Shown: positions 11,000 through 46,200 of the stretch, in pieces
Layout: every line of letters starts with the position of its first letter
Position numbering within the stretch: position 1 is the stretch's first letter
Origin: Lanius collurio
Lineage: Eukaryota > Chordata > Aves > Passeriformes > Laniidae
NCBI GenBank assembly: GCA_020086605.1
Contig: JACBWW010000004.1
Location: forward strand, 18,797,624 to 18,861,623
Length of the DNA: 64,000 bases
Direction: 5' to 3'
The notes under the pieces: generated by a model
Databases searched by the model: none
The model's input: the letters and a program-made list of their open reading frames with translations, nothing else
What the model was told of the DNA's origin: nothing
Program-made: the position numbers and the translations under genes

Positions 11000-13590
11000 T
11001 GTCGTGACCTGCTCTGGGCATCCTGGCTGGCCTGGAAAACACCAGAGGGGAATAAAAGAAATTTGGCCAAAGAGCAGGGGCAGAAAGGGGTTTGCCAATT
11101 TACTGCCCATCAAACTAAGCCAATTTTTGTGGTGAAGAGGTGTAAACCTTTAATAACGTCTTTCATTAGGCCCTGTGCCATTATTCTAATACACTGTAGT
11201 TTTTGCAAGAGGTTCTTTAAAGCTCACCCATTAGTACTCTCTTGTTTTACCCTGTGAACACTCAGTATTCATAATACTTGTCCCTTCCTTGAGATCTGTT
11301 GTTAAAGTCAGTTACATAAAAGTTAATAGTTATAAATCGACATGGAGTTCTGATTCTGGAAGGGTCAATGCCAGAGTTGTTGCTGTATTGGTTTATCTGA
11401 AAACTATTATGTGGGAGCACCCACATGACAGAAAGCAAGGCAGCATTTGCACAAAGGGACATTGTTTTTCAGGTAAGATAAAAAAGCGGAAGGATGATGC
11501 TGAAATCATTTACAATGTGTATTATGGAATTCCTGTTACACAAAATGTTAATCAGTAGATTATCCTTCCTATTAGTTCTGCAGCAAAGTCAGTTTAGATT
11601 TATTATTTCAGAGTCGTTCTAGATACTTCTGACATAAGTTCAAAAAAAAGCAATGCTTTTTTTTTAATCCCCTGCACATCTGTTTTTTAGCAGTTCTAAA
11701 TAAACACCTACCCTAGCTCCTCCTCTCCAATGGCTTTTGTTTGTTTTAAGGTGTTTCCAAAAGCACCTACGTGTACCAGGGAGTTTCATTTCTGAAACCC
11801 GGATCTAATGTCCTAGTTGAGTATGCAGCAATTGTAGTCACCACTAGAAATAATACCTGCTTAAGACTACAGTGATAACTCTGGAAAGGCTGACTGATGA
11901 TCAAGATAAAAACTTTGGTGAGTCCAGCTATATAAGTTCATTTCTAATACTAAAGTAATATTCAGAACTTATTTTTCCTATTTTTTGTAAAGTCAGGAAC
12001 TATGAAGAGAAAGAGAATCCACAGATAGAAACACGCTTTAAATATAATTTCTATGTTTAAATTCCTTTTTCTGGAACTTTCCATTGATACTTTTTAAATG
12101 AAACAACATATTTTAAATTATTACAGATAGTCTTCCATAGGTAATAAAATTGTTCCTGACATGTCTTACCAACAATGCTGATGCAATGGCTAGCAAATAT
12201 GACTCAGTGGAGAAAGAAGATGAAACTGGAAATGTATATTCTTTCTCCTCAACTGCTTATGTATTAAGGAAGAGTACTTTTCCAAAGAAAGGGTGAGCTG
12301 CATTAATGGATATGCCCTGTTGGCTAAAAAAACAAAGAAACCCAACTCCCCCCCCGCCATAAATTCTGCATTATGAAAAATTAAAATGCTTTCAATCTAC
12401 ATTCTAATAAGGGCAGCTAACAAAATATTTTCTTATTAGTATATATGTATTTAATGTTCTACTTTTTTCTTTCTCCTTGATTTTCACTATGGTTTGCATC
12501 GTTATAACAGCTGCAAGACTTTTCTTAAGTTTAGAGCATTGGATTGAGTTCTTATGTATTGAAATGTAATTGTGCTAAAGACTAATTAAAAATACTGAAT
12601 ATCTTTTATTTGTAGTGAACTTTCAGAGTAGTATACCTTCCCGTTTTCCCTTCTTGCCCTTTGAGTGTCTTTATATGTCAGTTGCCTCTTTTTCTCTTAT
12701 TTATAGAGTTCATCCTGCAGTCCTACTTCAGGACTTGCCTCTTTTCAAGGTAATTTTCTGAAAATATTTCACAAGGTATTTGAATACTTTTGAAGTTGTA
12801 ACCCTGAGTCATTTTCTGTTTGAAGTTTGCCATGTTCTGGGGTTTGGGGTTGGTCTGTTGGGTTTTGCTTGTTTTTTTTTTTTGTGTTCAGAGTGAGGAT
12901 GTTACACGTCATTGACAAGCTCCTCCTTAACACTCTCACAAACGGCAGTGAGATTTGCGAACGAGGAAATTAAAAAACCCTCCCATAAATTCTGCTGTTG
13001 TTTACCTATTCATGTTTGTAGACTGAAAAGGACTGGTAAACCATACTGGAGATAGTAATGGCAAAGAAATTCTATCATAATAACATTTGACATATAAGAA
13101 AAGAGAATAAGGTTGTCTTAGTCATTTATATTTGGTTGGTGACACAGAATGTTTTCCAAGTTGCAATGAAGGAGGATATGGTAGTAAGTCAGCAGAATGT
13201 TTTTCAGTCCTCCCCATGTCTGAATTAGTTGCACTAAGATAGCTCAGGAGAGACAGAAGTTACTGTTCTGGCCTTTCATGACTGGCTTATTAAAAACAAT
13301 TCCTGAAACTGAAGTGTCACTATAACTTGTGTTTGGGATAAAAAGCTGACCACACTAAGAAAAAACCTGGACAAACCCATACAGTAATGGCTATGTGATA
13401 GTTATTGTACAGACAGTAAAAAGACATGTTTTAAATATTTATAACTTCGACACATAGGATTGTTTCAGACTAAAACCCACCAGGGATATAATATCAATGT
13501 ATTATGTTTCCCAGGCACTCAGAAGAAACACGTAAACGAACTTCCAGATTAAAAAGTTGCCATAAGTACCCATGGTGGAAGATGGGAACA
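11000..13590. other. Spacer between GEMIN2 and SEC23A CpG islands
   Basis: A/T-rich sequence between the two divergent promoters. I see no exon, no recognisable repeat longer than short homopolymers, and no conserved protein in any frame. It may hold regulatory DNA for either gene, but nothing specific can be named. Confidence 0.5.
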
Positions 13591-14036
13591 AGCAGGGTGA
13601 GCTCAAGGACTCCCGGCAGCGCGGCTGTTTCGGCGCCGAGAAATTCCACGCCGGACAGAGCAGCAGCGGACAGAGCAGCGCACCCACCGGCGGGGCCGCA
13701 GGCAGCTCCGGTACCCGCGGGCACAGGCACAGCACGGGGGAGCCGAGTGCTGCCGCCGGGGAGAGAAAGCAAAAGTGCTCCCCATGGTCGGGATGCCTTT
13801 TCTCCTGAACGGATTTGGGATCGAGATGCAGACGACCGACCTTTAGAAGAAAGCCAAACGAGGCAGAGAACACACACCCGCGAGCAGGAACCGTCAAGGC
13901 GGCGAAGCGACGGTCAGAGTTGCGGGATGGCTGAAGCCGACCCCGCCGCGCAGGCCGAAGAGGCCCGTGGGGCGCCGGCGGGGTGCTCCGGGGGCGGGGG
14001 AGCGGCGGAGCTCAGCCCGCCCCGCTCTCTGCCCCT

Positions 14037-14044
14037 TGACGTGG
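14037..14044 (+). promoter_or_regulatory. SEC23A: TGACGTGG, CRE/UPR-element-like site
   Basis: Perfect TGACGTGG, the type of site bound by ATF6/XBP1 and the CREB3-family ER-stress factors. CREB3L2 (BBF2H7) is known to induce Sec23a through a CRE-like promoter element in mouse cartilage. That this copy is the equivalent site is inference. Confidence 0.5.
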
Positions 14045-14155
14045 CGCGGACTCTCCCATCAGCCATGTTGATGCGTCGGCAGCGCCGGGGCGGCTGCGAG
14101 CAGGCGGGCGGGGAGAGCGAGCACAGCGGGAGCAGCGGCGGCGGCCGGGACGCGG
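14045..14155 (+). other. SEC23A: SEC23A non-coding exon 1 (candidate 5'UTR)
   Basis: The coding region begins in an exon whose acceptor is at 17630-17631, so at least one upstream 5'UTR exon is needed. The best donor in the island is GG followed by GTGAGC at 14156. The YY1-like GCCATGTTG at 14062 usually lies just after the start site, which suggests transcription starts near 14040-14060. The 5' end is a guess. Confidence 0.4.
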
Positions 14156-17100
14156 GTGAGCAGGCAGGCAGCGCAGGGCTGAGGCGGCAGCGTAGGGCGC
14201 GGGGAGCCCGAACCGGCGGAGCTGGGGTGCCGCGGCGAGGAGAGGCGGCAGCCCCGCTCCCCGCGCTGGGAGGCACGGGGGGCACCTTGGGCCGCGGGGC
14301 CCTGCACGGCTGCCGGGCCTGGAGCGAGCGTGGTGGGAGCTCCTCGCGTCCCCTCCGTGGCAGTGGGGGATCCCCGGGTGCCCGAAACTCACGGGGCCCC
14401 TGGCAGCCTGAGGGTCCGGGGCTACCGCCGGCGGTTGGTTGGCACTTCCGCGGCCTCCCGGGCCGGGGGTGCGAGCGCCCTTCCCGTGCGGCGGGGAGCG
14501 CCCCTCGGGTCGGGGCTGGGCGAGCGGCCACCAGCAGCCCCCAGCTCGGCCGGGCTGCCGGCGCTCGGGTAGGGCCAGCGCGGCACGGCCTTTGCACGGC
14601 CGGGGCTAAAGGGCGGCTCTCGCCCGCAGCGCCTGTGGTGCTCCTGTCCCGGAGCTCTGCTGTACCTGCGCCGCTGTGCCACTGACGCTGGTGCCTTGCC
14701 GTATAGGTAGAGCTACAAGAAATGCAGGCCCTGCTGCGTTTGAATACGTGTTTATTTTTTTAATTTAGGTAGGTTATCACACACCCTGGTTGTTTTTTTA
14801 AAAAAAAGTCTTCTGTGGGAGTTCTAGGAGAGCAGATTTGGAGTATGACTGCGTTTGAGTGGTGAAAATATCAGCACCTTACTTTAGATAACTGTTTAAA
14901 CCATTGTACTCGTATAGTTTAGTTCCTCTTTGGAACTGAAATAGATTTGTATCTGGTATGTGATTTGGGCATAAAAAATTAATTAAAAGTTCATTATTAA
15001 TCTCTTTTACTAGGCTGTTAATGCATAATTACCTGATAGAATAGGTGTGTTATAAGAAAAGTGTGCAATGAATTGTACTTATTTAGTGGTATTTAAACAC
15101 GTAGTCCTATGAGGGACTTCAGTCTCTCTCTGCTGGAACTCTTAAAATGCTGTAGAGAAATGTTTTGATTTGGTTTGTATATGCATGCGAGGATTAGGGG
15201 ATATTATTCTGGGATATTCTCTATTGGGACACATTTACTTGTGATGTATAAATGTTTAAAGGTGCTGATAGTCAACCAGTGCCTCTCAATGCAATTCAAG
15301 AGTGGCTTCTTTTGTGACACACAGTTGAGATTGTCACGGTGCATGGTTGTGAGGTACATTCAGCGTTCGTAGTAGAGGGAGGAAGCAAGTCAGAAAGGAC
15401 TTCTGTTTTTTTTCTGGATATTGTAATCTGCAGCAAAGATAAAGCAGTGCCACCCCAACATGGGAACTGTTAGTATTCAGCTGTTCCGAAAATCCCTTCT
15501 CTGTGGTTTTCTGAGTGTGTATTTTGTGGCATTCAGGTGTCCGAAATTTGGTGTGTACTCTGTAGGCTAGGAGGGCTTGCTGTTCTTGTATAATGCAATA
15601 CATCTCCACACCCATCCCAGAAAATGTGTCTGCACAGCTATAACAATGGTGCTGAATGTAATTTGTCAGACCAAGAGTTCCACATCTGATGAATGATGAA
15701 ATAGGTAACCATTATTGACTCTTGAAAAGGATAGGTGGAAGAGAACTTGATTATTAGCAACATTTGCTTTCTTAATAGGAAATCCATACTTTACTAGAAA
15801 ATAACAATATTTAACTCAGTAAATCTGAGAAATCGTTTATATATGTGTGTGCATGTGATTAGTCAGTGCACACTGGTGTTTGTACGTTGCCCTTTAAGGA
15901 CCAGTAACTGAGGGGTAAAAGTAATAACCACATACAGCCATTTCAAACAGAGAGTAAAATGTGGAGAAAATGCTTTGAAGTTCAGTACAGAAAGTGTGAC
16001 ACGTTGCAGTGTTTGGAGCTGGATTTGGTGAGCTCTGTAGCTGATGCCAGTGAATGGCTGAAATAGGCTTTAGGTTGCAATTTTCTCTGTGTTCTCAGGA
16101 AATGATTTTTAGATGGAGAGATTGTTCAGTTTGTGGTTATAGTGGAGATAGTTGCCTCATGCAGATTCTTCCATCAGTACCCCATTTTTCAGAGATAATG
16201 TTCCTTCAACTTTTTTACAAAAAATGGATGGATTTTGATTTATTAGGAGAGAAATTTCTTAAATTCTATATCCTCTTCCAATGCCAGGCTGTTCTTTCCT
16301 CTCTTAGCTGAGTTAATTTCTATCTCTGATTTCTCTGTAGTAATTACAACTTTCAGCTAGTCTCTCTTTTGCGCAGTTTTGTCCCCTGCACGATGGCTTT
16401 GCAGCACTTTGAGTAAAAGCAATGGTGGAAGTGCTCTTGTGCACAAAGTCCCTCATGCTCCCTGTGTTGTAATTGCCATGACGTGTCTAGATAGGAGCAG
16501 ATTTGCTCCTAAGATCAGTAAGACATGCCCATTAAAATATTGGCAGTTGATTATTTCCTAAGGATATTAACTGTGAAATGCAGCGCTTCCCTTTGCTTTG
16601 TGTATTTTGTTAATCTGTTTTCTTAAAAGTCAGGATTAAAATAAAGCCATTAAGTTAGGCTATAATTTAAATAACTTGGAAAGTTTTTAGCTGTCATAGA
16701 AACTAAAGATGCAATGCCATTATAATTTTGATAGAGGTAGGATTTGATAAATTGAGAGTTTCTAGGAGTCTCCTGTAGCGTCCGTAATGGCAGGACTAAC
16801 AATGTCAATGTTCTTGTGAGAATTCCTGATTTAAATCCCAGTTCAGGAGGGTTCCAGTGTTTCTAATAGCTGTTCATTAACTTTGTACAGTATAAATTGA
16901 GACCAAGGAGTATTTCTACTTCCTCTTAGGTGTTTCATGTGGACTTTTACAGTAAATCCTTAATTATTAGGCAATGTGACTAGATATCATGGTTCTTGGA
17001 AAAACCTGTGCTATATGTACTATAAAAGGTACTGTGTAGCATACAGCAGATAGTCAGGAACAGTTTGTCTACAGCTGAAGAGTTTGGGATTGGGGGAAGG

Positions 17101-17631
17101 GAGAACTCCTTGCTAACTTTCCCAGATACTCACAGGTACCTTTTGAGCTTTTCAGATGTGTCTGTGCTCCCCAGTCCTCCAGCTTGTAAGTAATCATAGC
17201 AGAAAATTTTGAAAGCCTTAGGTCAATGCCCAAAATGGTAAATTTGAGTTCAAAGAATTGTTGAAAAGTGCTTCTTGGTGGATAATGTATTGGAATATGG
17301 CACTTGTATGTCTTACAAAGTTACTTGCTAGCTTAGCTGTAGGAATATACTCTTGTGGAATATTATGTTGTTTTTTCTTTATATTTGCATGAAGACTGCA
17401 TCATGAGATACCAAAAATATGGTTAGAAAACAAAATTTTATACAGCAGTATTTTGTTTTCCCTTAGAATTCTGCTCATCGCTTTTAGGATTTAAGAAGCT
17501 TTACTCGGTGTTTTCTTGACTGTAACTCAATTATAGTATTTGAATGTGACTGTCATTAAGTGCATTCAGCATTTAGTGGATAAAAATATTTGCATGTCAA
17601 CATTCTGTTAACAGTTATGTTTTTATTTTAG

Positions 17632-41040
<23,409 letters not shown>

Positions 41041-42690
41041 GATTCTGCAGTGCATTGAAGGCACAGACAAACTGCAGCCGTATTTCAGCTTTTTACTCCT
41101 TTACCCTTTTCCATGTCTCTCTTGACAGAATGCTCTGATATGCACAAGCTGCCTGACAAGATGTAAAGCAGTGTTGTTTTCAAAGAAAAGCTTTTGTTAT
41201 CAGCAAATGTTTTAATGTGAACTGCAGTTTGTAAAAATCACAGGTAGAAGATTAAGTTATTGACAGAGGGAAAAAACAGTCATTTTGGTTACTGTGATAC
41301 TATAATTACTTGGAGATCATTTGCAACAACTTCGAGATGTGATTTCAGTTTCTTGTTTAAATGGTTGGGGTTGATTATGCTCTGCAGTACAAAGGCCCAT
41401 TGAACAATAAAGGAAATCTTTGGTGATGTCTGGCTTTCCAGACTGCCACATAATTACTTTTGCTTACTCAATTTGAGCATGAAGTGAACAAAGCAACAAC
41501 AAAAAGCATGTAAGAATAGTATTAACTCAATGTTTTGATTCAGGCTTATGAACTTTTATTTCCTGCAGAGATATTATTGTTCATGTATTGTTTATTTTAG
41601 GGGTGTTTAATTTCAAGTATTTCTTCCCATTTACTGTATTTGATTCTTTGAGATCAGAGTTTTGCTTTATTTCAACATAAAGAATTTGAACTGAAAAGGT
41701 ATAAAATCCACTGTTGCACAAAATTTAAATCCACATGTATTTTGACCAAAGTATCTGTTATCAAACACAGCAGCAGGTGAATATGCTCAAAAGTTAGCAC
41801 TTTCGGCTTGAGTAAGAAGGAATCCTACACTACCAAAATGAACTAAGAGTACAGCCTTGATTTTTGTCTTGGTGAGTATACTTAAAAATAAAATACACCT
41901 TTTTTATTGTTGCCTTATAATATTATTACACTAATGCATGACACTGCACATCTGCTTTTTGTTTCTGCATCCTTTTTGTTATGAATTCAACAGGCTGTAG
42001 TTCTTGTTGAAACGGTATTACGTAGAATATGATGTAATTAATTTGATATTTAGTTCACACTTGATTTTTTTGGGAGTCAATAAGGTAGTAGGCTTTCCCA
42101 TTTACTTGTTGAAGTTTACATATAAAACAGATGTTTACATAGGTAATACAACATTTTGACAAGCAAAGATGTGAAGTGTGGTAGTGGGCAATAAAAAATT
42201 GTGCCAACTCTAAAGGAATAGAGAGTTCATAGGAAATTCGGTTGTTTACTGGCATGATAAACATGAGGGTGATTTTTCTGTTTTCTGTAAATTCTTAAAA
42301 ACTTGATGGAATCATTTACTCTCCATTTCTTTGATCTAAATGAGATGAGCTCCTTTTGCCACAATACAAATAAAATACGTGTTTTTCTCTCACTTGTATT
42401 TATTGCACTGGTTTATGTCAGTTCTTGAAATGTGGAAATAAAGGTAGTAGTGATAAAATTTAGAATAACTTCACCTTTTTTTTTATGCAATAATTGGTAT
42501 CAAACTAATTTAACTTCCAGAGGTACTGAACAGTTATGCTAGTGGCAGTTTAGAAAATGATAATTCACTAGCCTTTTTGACTTTCTTTTGTTTTAGCATA
42601 TAAACAGCCTAAATTTTCTTGTAACACCAAATATGTCCAGTTTATTTGATAGTTAGGTACAGTTTGTCTAATAAATCAATTCATCACCAA
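41041..42690 (+). other. SEC23A: SEC23A 3'UTR with multiple poly(A) hexamers
   Basis: AU-rich tail after the stop. AATAAA hexamers are at 41406-41411, 41887-41892, 42369-42374, 42437-42442 and 42670-42675, which allows 3'UTRs from about 0.4 to 1.65 kb. A degraded CR1 fragment starts just beyond the last one. Which sites are used cannot be told from sequence. Confidence 0.5.
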
Positions 42691-42734
42691 GTCATGATAA
42701 TGAATGGGGTTTTTTGTGCTTTCATTCCTACCCT

Positions 42735-43255
42735 TTCACCTTGTAATAGCTTTTTTAAAATCCAATTTCTTGGCAACATTAGCTTATTGAGTATTTAACA
42801 TTGTCAAAGACATTTTGGAATTCCAGATATTTCTGATGTGTCACCTTTATCCTCCTGCTTATTCACTTATTTTGAAGACTCTGTGGTTAGTGAGACAGGA
42901 TTTTCCTTCCTAAGAAGCATGCTGATTCTTTCCAAAATATCTATCCATAGGTTCGTCTTACTACAGCCCCTGCAATTTTACCAGAGATTCATCAGGCTCA
43001 TCGGTCTGTAACTTGTGGGATTCCCTCAACAGCCCATTTTGTGGATGAGAGTGACATGGGCAGTGGTGTGCCAGTCATCTGGCACAGTGAGTGCCTGTAA
43101 TGGTAGTTGCAAGTGTTCGCTGGCACATCTGCCCTTCCATGTCTCACTTCCTTTAGAACTCCTTAGTGAAGGCCATCCAGTCCTGGTAACTTGCAACATC
43201 TCATTCAGCTACTTAATCTAATACCTCTTGCACATTGGCATAGGTCAGGTGGGCT
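42735..43255 (-). mobile_element. Degenerate ancient CR1-type LINE fragment (reverse transcriptase region)
   Basis: Reverse-complement translation around 42960-43090 gives HVTLIHKM...SYRPMSLMN, the CR1 motif VTPIFKK...NYRPVSL with a stop inside. Further on, around 42895-42940, it gives EGKSCLTN, another RT landmark. Stops and frameshifts throughout; a fossil beginning just past the SEC23A 3' end. Confidence 0.7.
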
Positions 43256-46200
43256 ACAGGAGGGGATGGAAGCCATTTGTTCACTGAGAATTGATCAATA
43301 TTTAAAATAGTGCATTGTAGGGTTGCGCTATAGGAGAGAGTGGTTTAAAAAAGATAAATTGCTACAATTTGAAGTCCTTACTAATGTCTGTATTACTGGG
43401 TTTCTTGGTGAAGAATTTCTACCAATCTCCAATATTTGTGACACTCAAGGTTGGTCTATTTATGATTGCTTTGAACATTTGCTTTTAGCTGGAAACAGAT
43501 CAGAAATTAGAGGAAGAGTTGTCAAATATTTTTGAAAAAAAGACTTGGAAGATGTAGCCTTCTGCGGAATAAGGGATAAAACAGTTGCTGACTGTTCTGT
43601 TAAAGACTGGCAAGTTAAAGACTGAAAATTATCCTTGGGAAGTCAGAGGTAGGGGAACAAGCAGACAGGTGCTGCTTTCTCCACATTGTGAGGCAGGCTG
43701 TGAGTTTTAGAACAGTGCAAGATCTGTTCTTGATCTAAAGTTCCTCACTGGACATACATAGACCTGAAGCTTTGCCATCTGGGAAATACGTTTGTCTCAG
43801 AGAGCAATATGGAAGATTCTGGAGTTAAAGTTTTGCCAGGATCATAAAATCAAATGAAGCTCATAGCAATGCAACAGCTGTTGGTGTTCTTTGATATTCT
43901 TGTGTCTGGTGTTTGGACTAGAGAAAAGCACATTGTGATTGACAGTGCTTACATAGTGCCTGATCTATAAGGTGCTTAGTTCTAGCCTGCTGCCTTTTTC
44001 TCTGCACACCTTTACAGGCTGTACATGCTACACAACCATTTAAACTTTTCTTCTCTTTCCAGTGCCTTAAGTCCTGAACTTGAGTCCATTTATTATATAT
44101 ATGCCATTGATGTGTTTAGATCAGCCCACAACACAAAGCTCCTACTGTCACTGTCATAAAGATTAGATAAAAGTTTCCTGGACCTTTTCAGTGTGAAAAC
44201 CACCCTTCATTCAGGAAGAGAAATGGTGGCTAATTATTTTGAAACAAGCCATTTTGAGTAATAGAAGCCATCATCTAAAATGTGGATGATAATTTAATAT
44301 ATAAATACCTTTAAACTCTGAAGTATTTCTGACTGGACCTCAAAACCAGAATTGTGGCCATCCACACAGGCATTTAAGTGTGCTGGAAGGAGGGTCAGAA
44401 CATCCTTGACAGTGCTCTGCTCTTTCACTAAGCAAGACATGAAGCCTCTGGTGTTTGGTTTCTTGCTGACTCTAAGCTGTTGTGATAAATAGCCTGGCTT
44501 GGCCTCTTGGCTGCCCCTGCTTCACAGGACTGTGACTGGCACAGTCAGTGTGTTAAGAACCTTTGCAATACTTGACCCTAATTTAATCTGTTAAAATACA
44601 CTTTCAGGATCTCTTTTTGTGGAGAGTCTAGGACTGGGATTTTTTAAGCTACTCTCAGTTTCACATTTTCTGTTTTTTTTTTAATACCAACTGTTAATAA
44701 TTTGCTTTCCTTTTCCTGGGGAAAAAGTAGTAGATTGTTAACTGTAGGCTGTCTTCTCATGCTTGGATGGGATAACTCCCAGGTTTAGACATAGATTTAA
44801 CAAGCTCAACCAAAATTTGAAGTTTAGTTGCTTAAAGGCAAGTGGATTTGCCTAGAAATAAAAATACTGTCAAATTCCTAGAACTTTTCCCTCTTGGTCT
44901 GTGGAACTTTGGCACCAATGAGTGGTCTTACGGCTGCCATCAGTGTTAGGACAATTGCATTTTCCATTGTTCCCTCTTTTCCTTGGTTGAATAGACTAGT
45001 TGGTGAACAGTGATTAGAAGCCTATCTTGTTCAACCAAATCTGAGGCAAATGACTGTGTTATCTCCTGTCAAATTGTGAAGCATAATAGAATTGAGCTCA
45101 GTTTAGCTTTTGGCATTTTGTGTTCATACAAAAGTTAAATGTTACATGAAAGCCAACAAGCCTGAACAGAACAGATGGAAAAATTAATGAAGCTATTTCA
45201 CTGCTCTGAATTTAATCTGAAATCTTGTTTTAAATAGCAGATTGTTCCTAATAGTGTAAGCTTTTGTCTGAAGGAAGAACTGTGATGCTAAAAGATGAAT
45301 AATTAGATCAATGTCCATAAATTGATTTTTGGCAAAAATTAAGCAAAATAATCACTGCATACTTAAACAGGGGAGGCTGTCCTCAGTTCCTACAGATGGT
45401 CCATTTTGTGTGTCTTTCCATCCTTTTCTATGACTGCCTGGAGGTATCCAGCTCTGTGGTACACTAGCCATGAAGGAAGGTAAGACTTTACTTGCCAGCT
45501 AATGTGTGTGGAACAAGCAGTAGGCTGTTCTTTTGCTTTCTTGGTGAGAAATACGTATGTTGTGTCATCGTCTGCAGACAACTAAATGCATTGGAACTGT
45601 GCACTTTTTGGGAATGGTTCTCTGGCTAGAGAATGGCCAGAGACCAATATACCTAACTAGAAAAAGAACCTGTGTCTCACAAAGTCCTGGCATGGCAGCC
45701 CTGTCCTATTCTCTCTTCCTGAATACTGGGAACAGACAACCACTCACTCAAGGGATTAACAACTTTCAAAGCACGCATATAAATTATGTGATCAGGGTAA
45801 CTTGGAACCATAATGGTTATTGAAGTGGGGCCAAAATAAAATTGGGATAGCCTCTGAACTCCCTGAATATGTACTTCCCTCTGGGTTAGAAGTCATCTGT
45901 TTGTGGTTACCAGCCTTTCAACCTCAGGAGAGATGCCAGTGACTCTTGTACCAGAGTTTGTAGTCTACAGATAGCATGTGGAACTGCATTGCTTTTATAG
46001 GGTTATTAGTAAAAGTTTAGCAAGGGAGCATAGCCATGTGTGAAAAACTGAAGCTAGGCAGAGACATAGGAAAGCTTAGGTGGCACTAAATTGGTACGAA
46101 GTAGCCCTTGCATTTAATAAGTACCAAAGAAGAGGATTTTGTGTTTAGCATTCACATGTGAGCTCCTTTTCAGCTGCATACCATGAGCTGGTGTGGATTT

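Larger units (their letters stand above)
10560..11000. promoter_or_regulatory. GEMIN2: CpG island, GEMIN2 promoter and first exon
   Basis: Markedly G+C- and CpG-rich compared with the A/T-rich surroundings. Covers the GEMIN2 start codon, its presumed 5'UTR and the proximal part of intron 1. Contains a CCAAT box (10607-10611, inside intron 1) and the TCTCGCGAGA palindrome at 10896-10905. No TATA box seen. The long open frames here (up to 361 codons on +) arise from low stop-codon density in G+C-rich DNA. Confidence 0.8.
13600..14680. promoter_or_regulatory. SEC23A: CpG island, SEC23A promoter
   Basis: About 1.1 kb of dense CpG sequence, 3 kb upstream of the SEC23A start codon and separate from the GEMIN2 island. 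It contains TGACGTGG (14037-14044), GCCATGTTG (14062-14070, YY1-like) and a good donor at 14156. No TATA box. The long overlapping open frames on both strands (up to 393 codons) are composition artefacts. Confidence 0.75.

Noticed and set aside
10172..11257. 361-codon open frame on + across the GEMIN2 promoter
   Set aside because: It runs antisense through GEMIN2 exons 1 and 2, a CR1 copy and a CpG island. Its low stop density comes from base composition, and the protein resembles nothing.
13504..14685. 393-codon + and 227-codon - open frames at the SEC23A island
   Set aside because: Overlapping long frames on both strands in CpG-rich DNA, rich in Arg/Ala/Gly/Pro. Typical island artefacts, with no domain and no splice logic.
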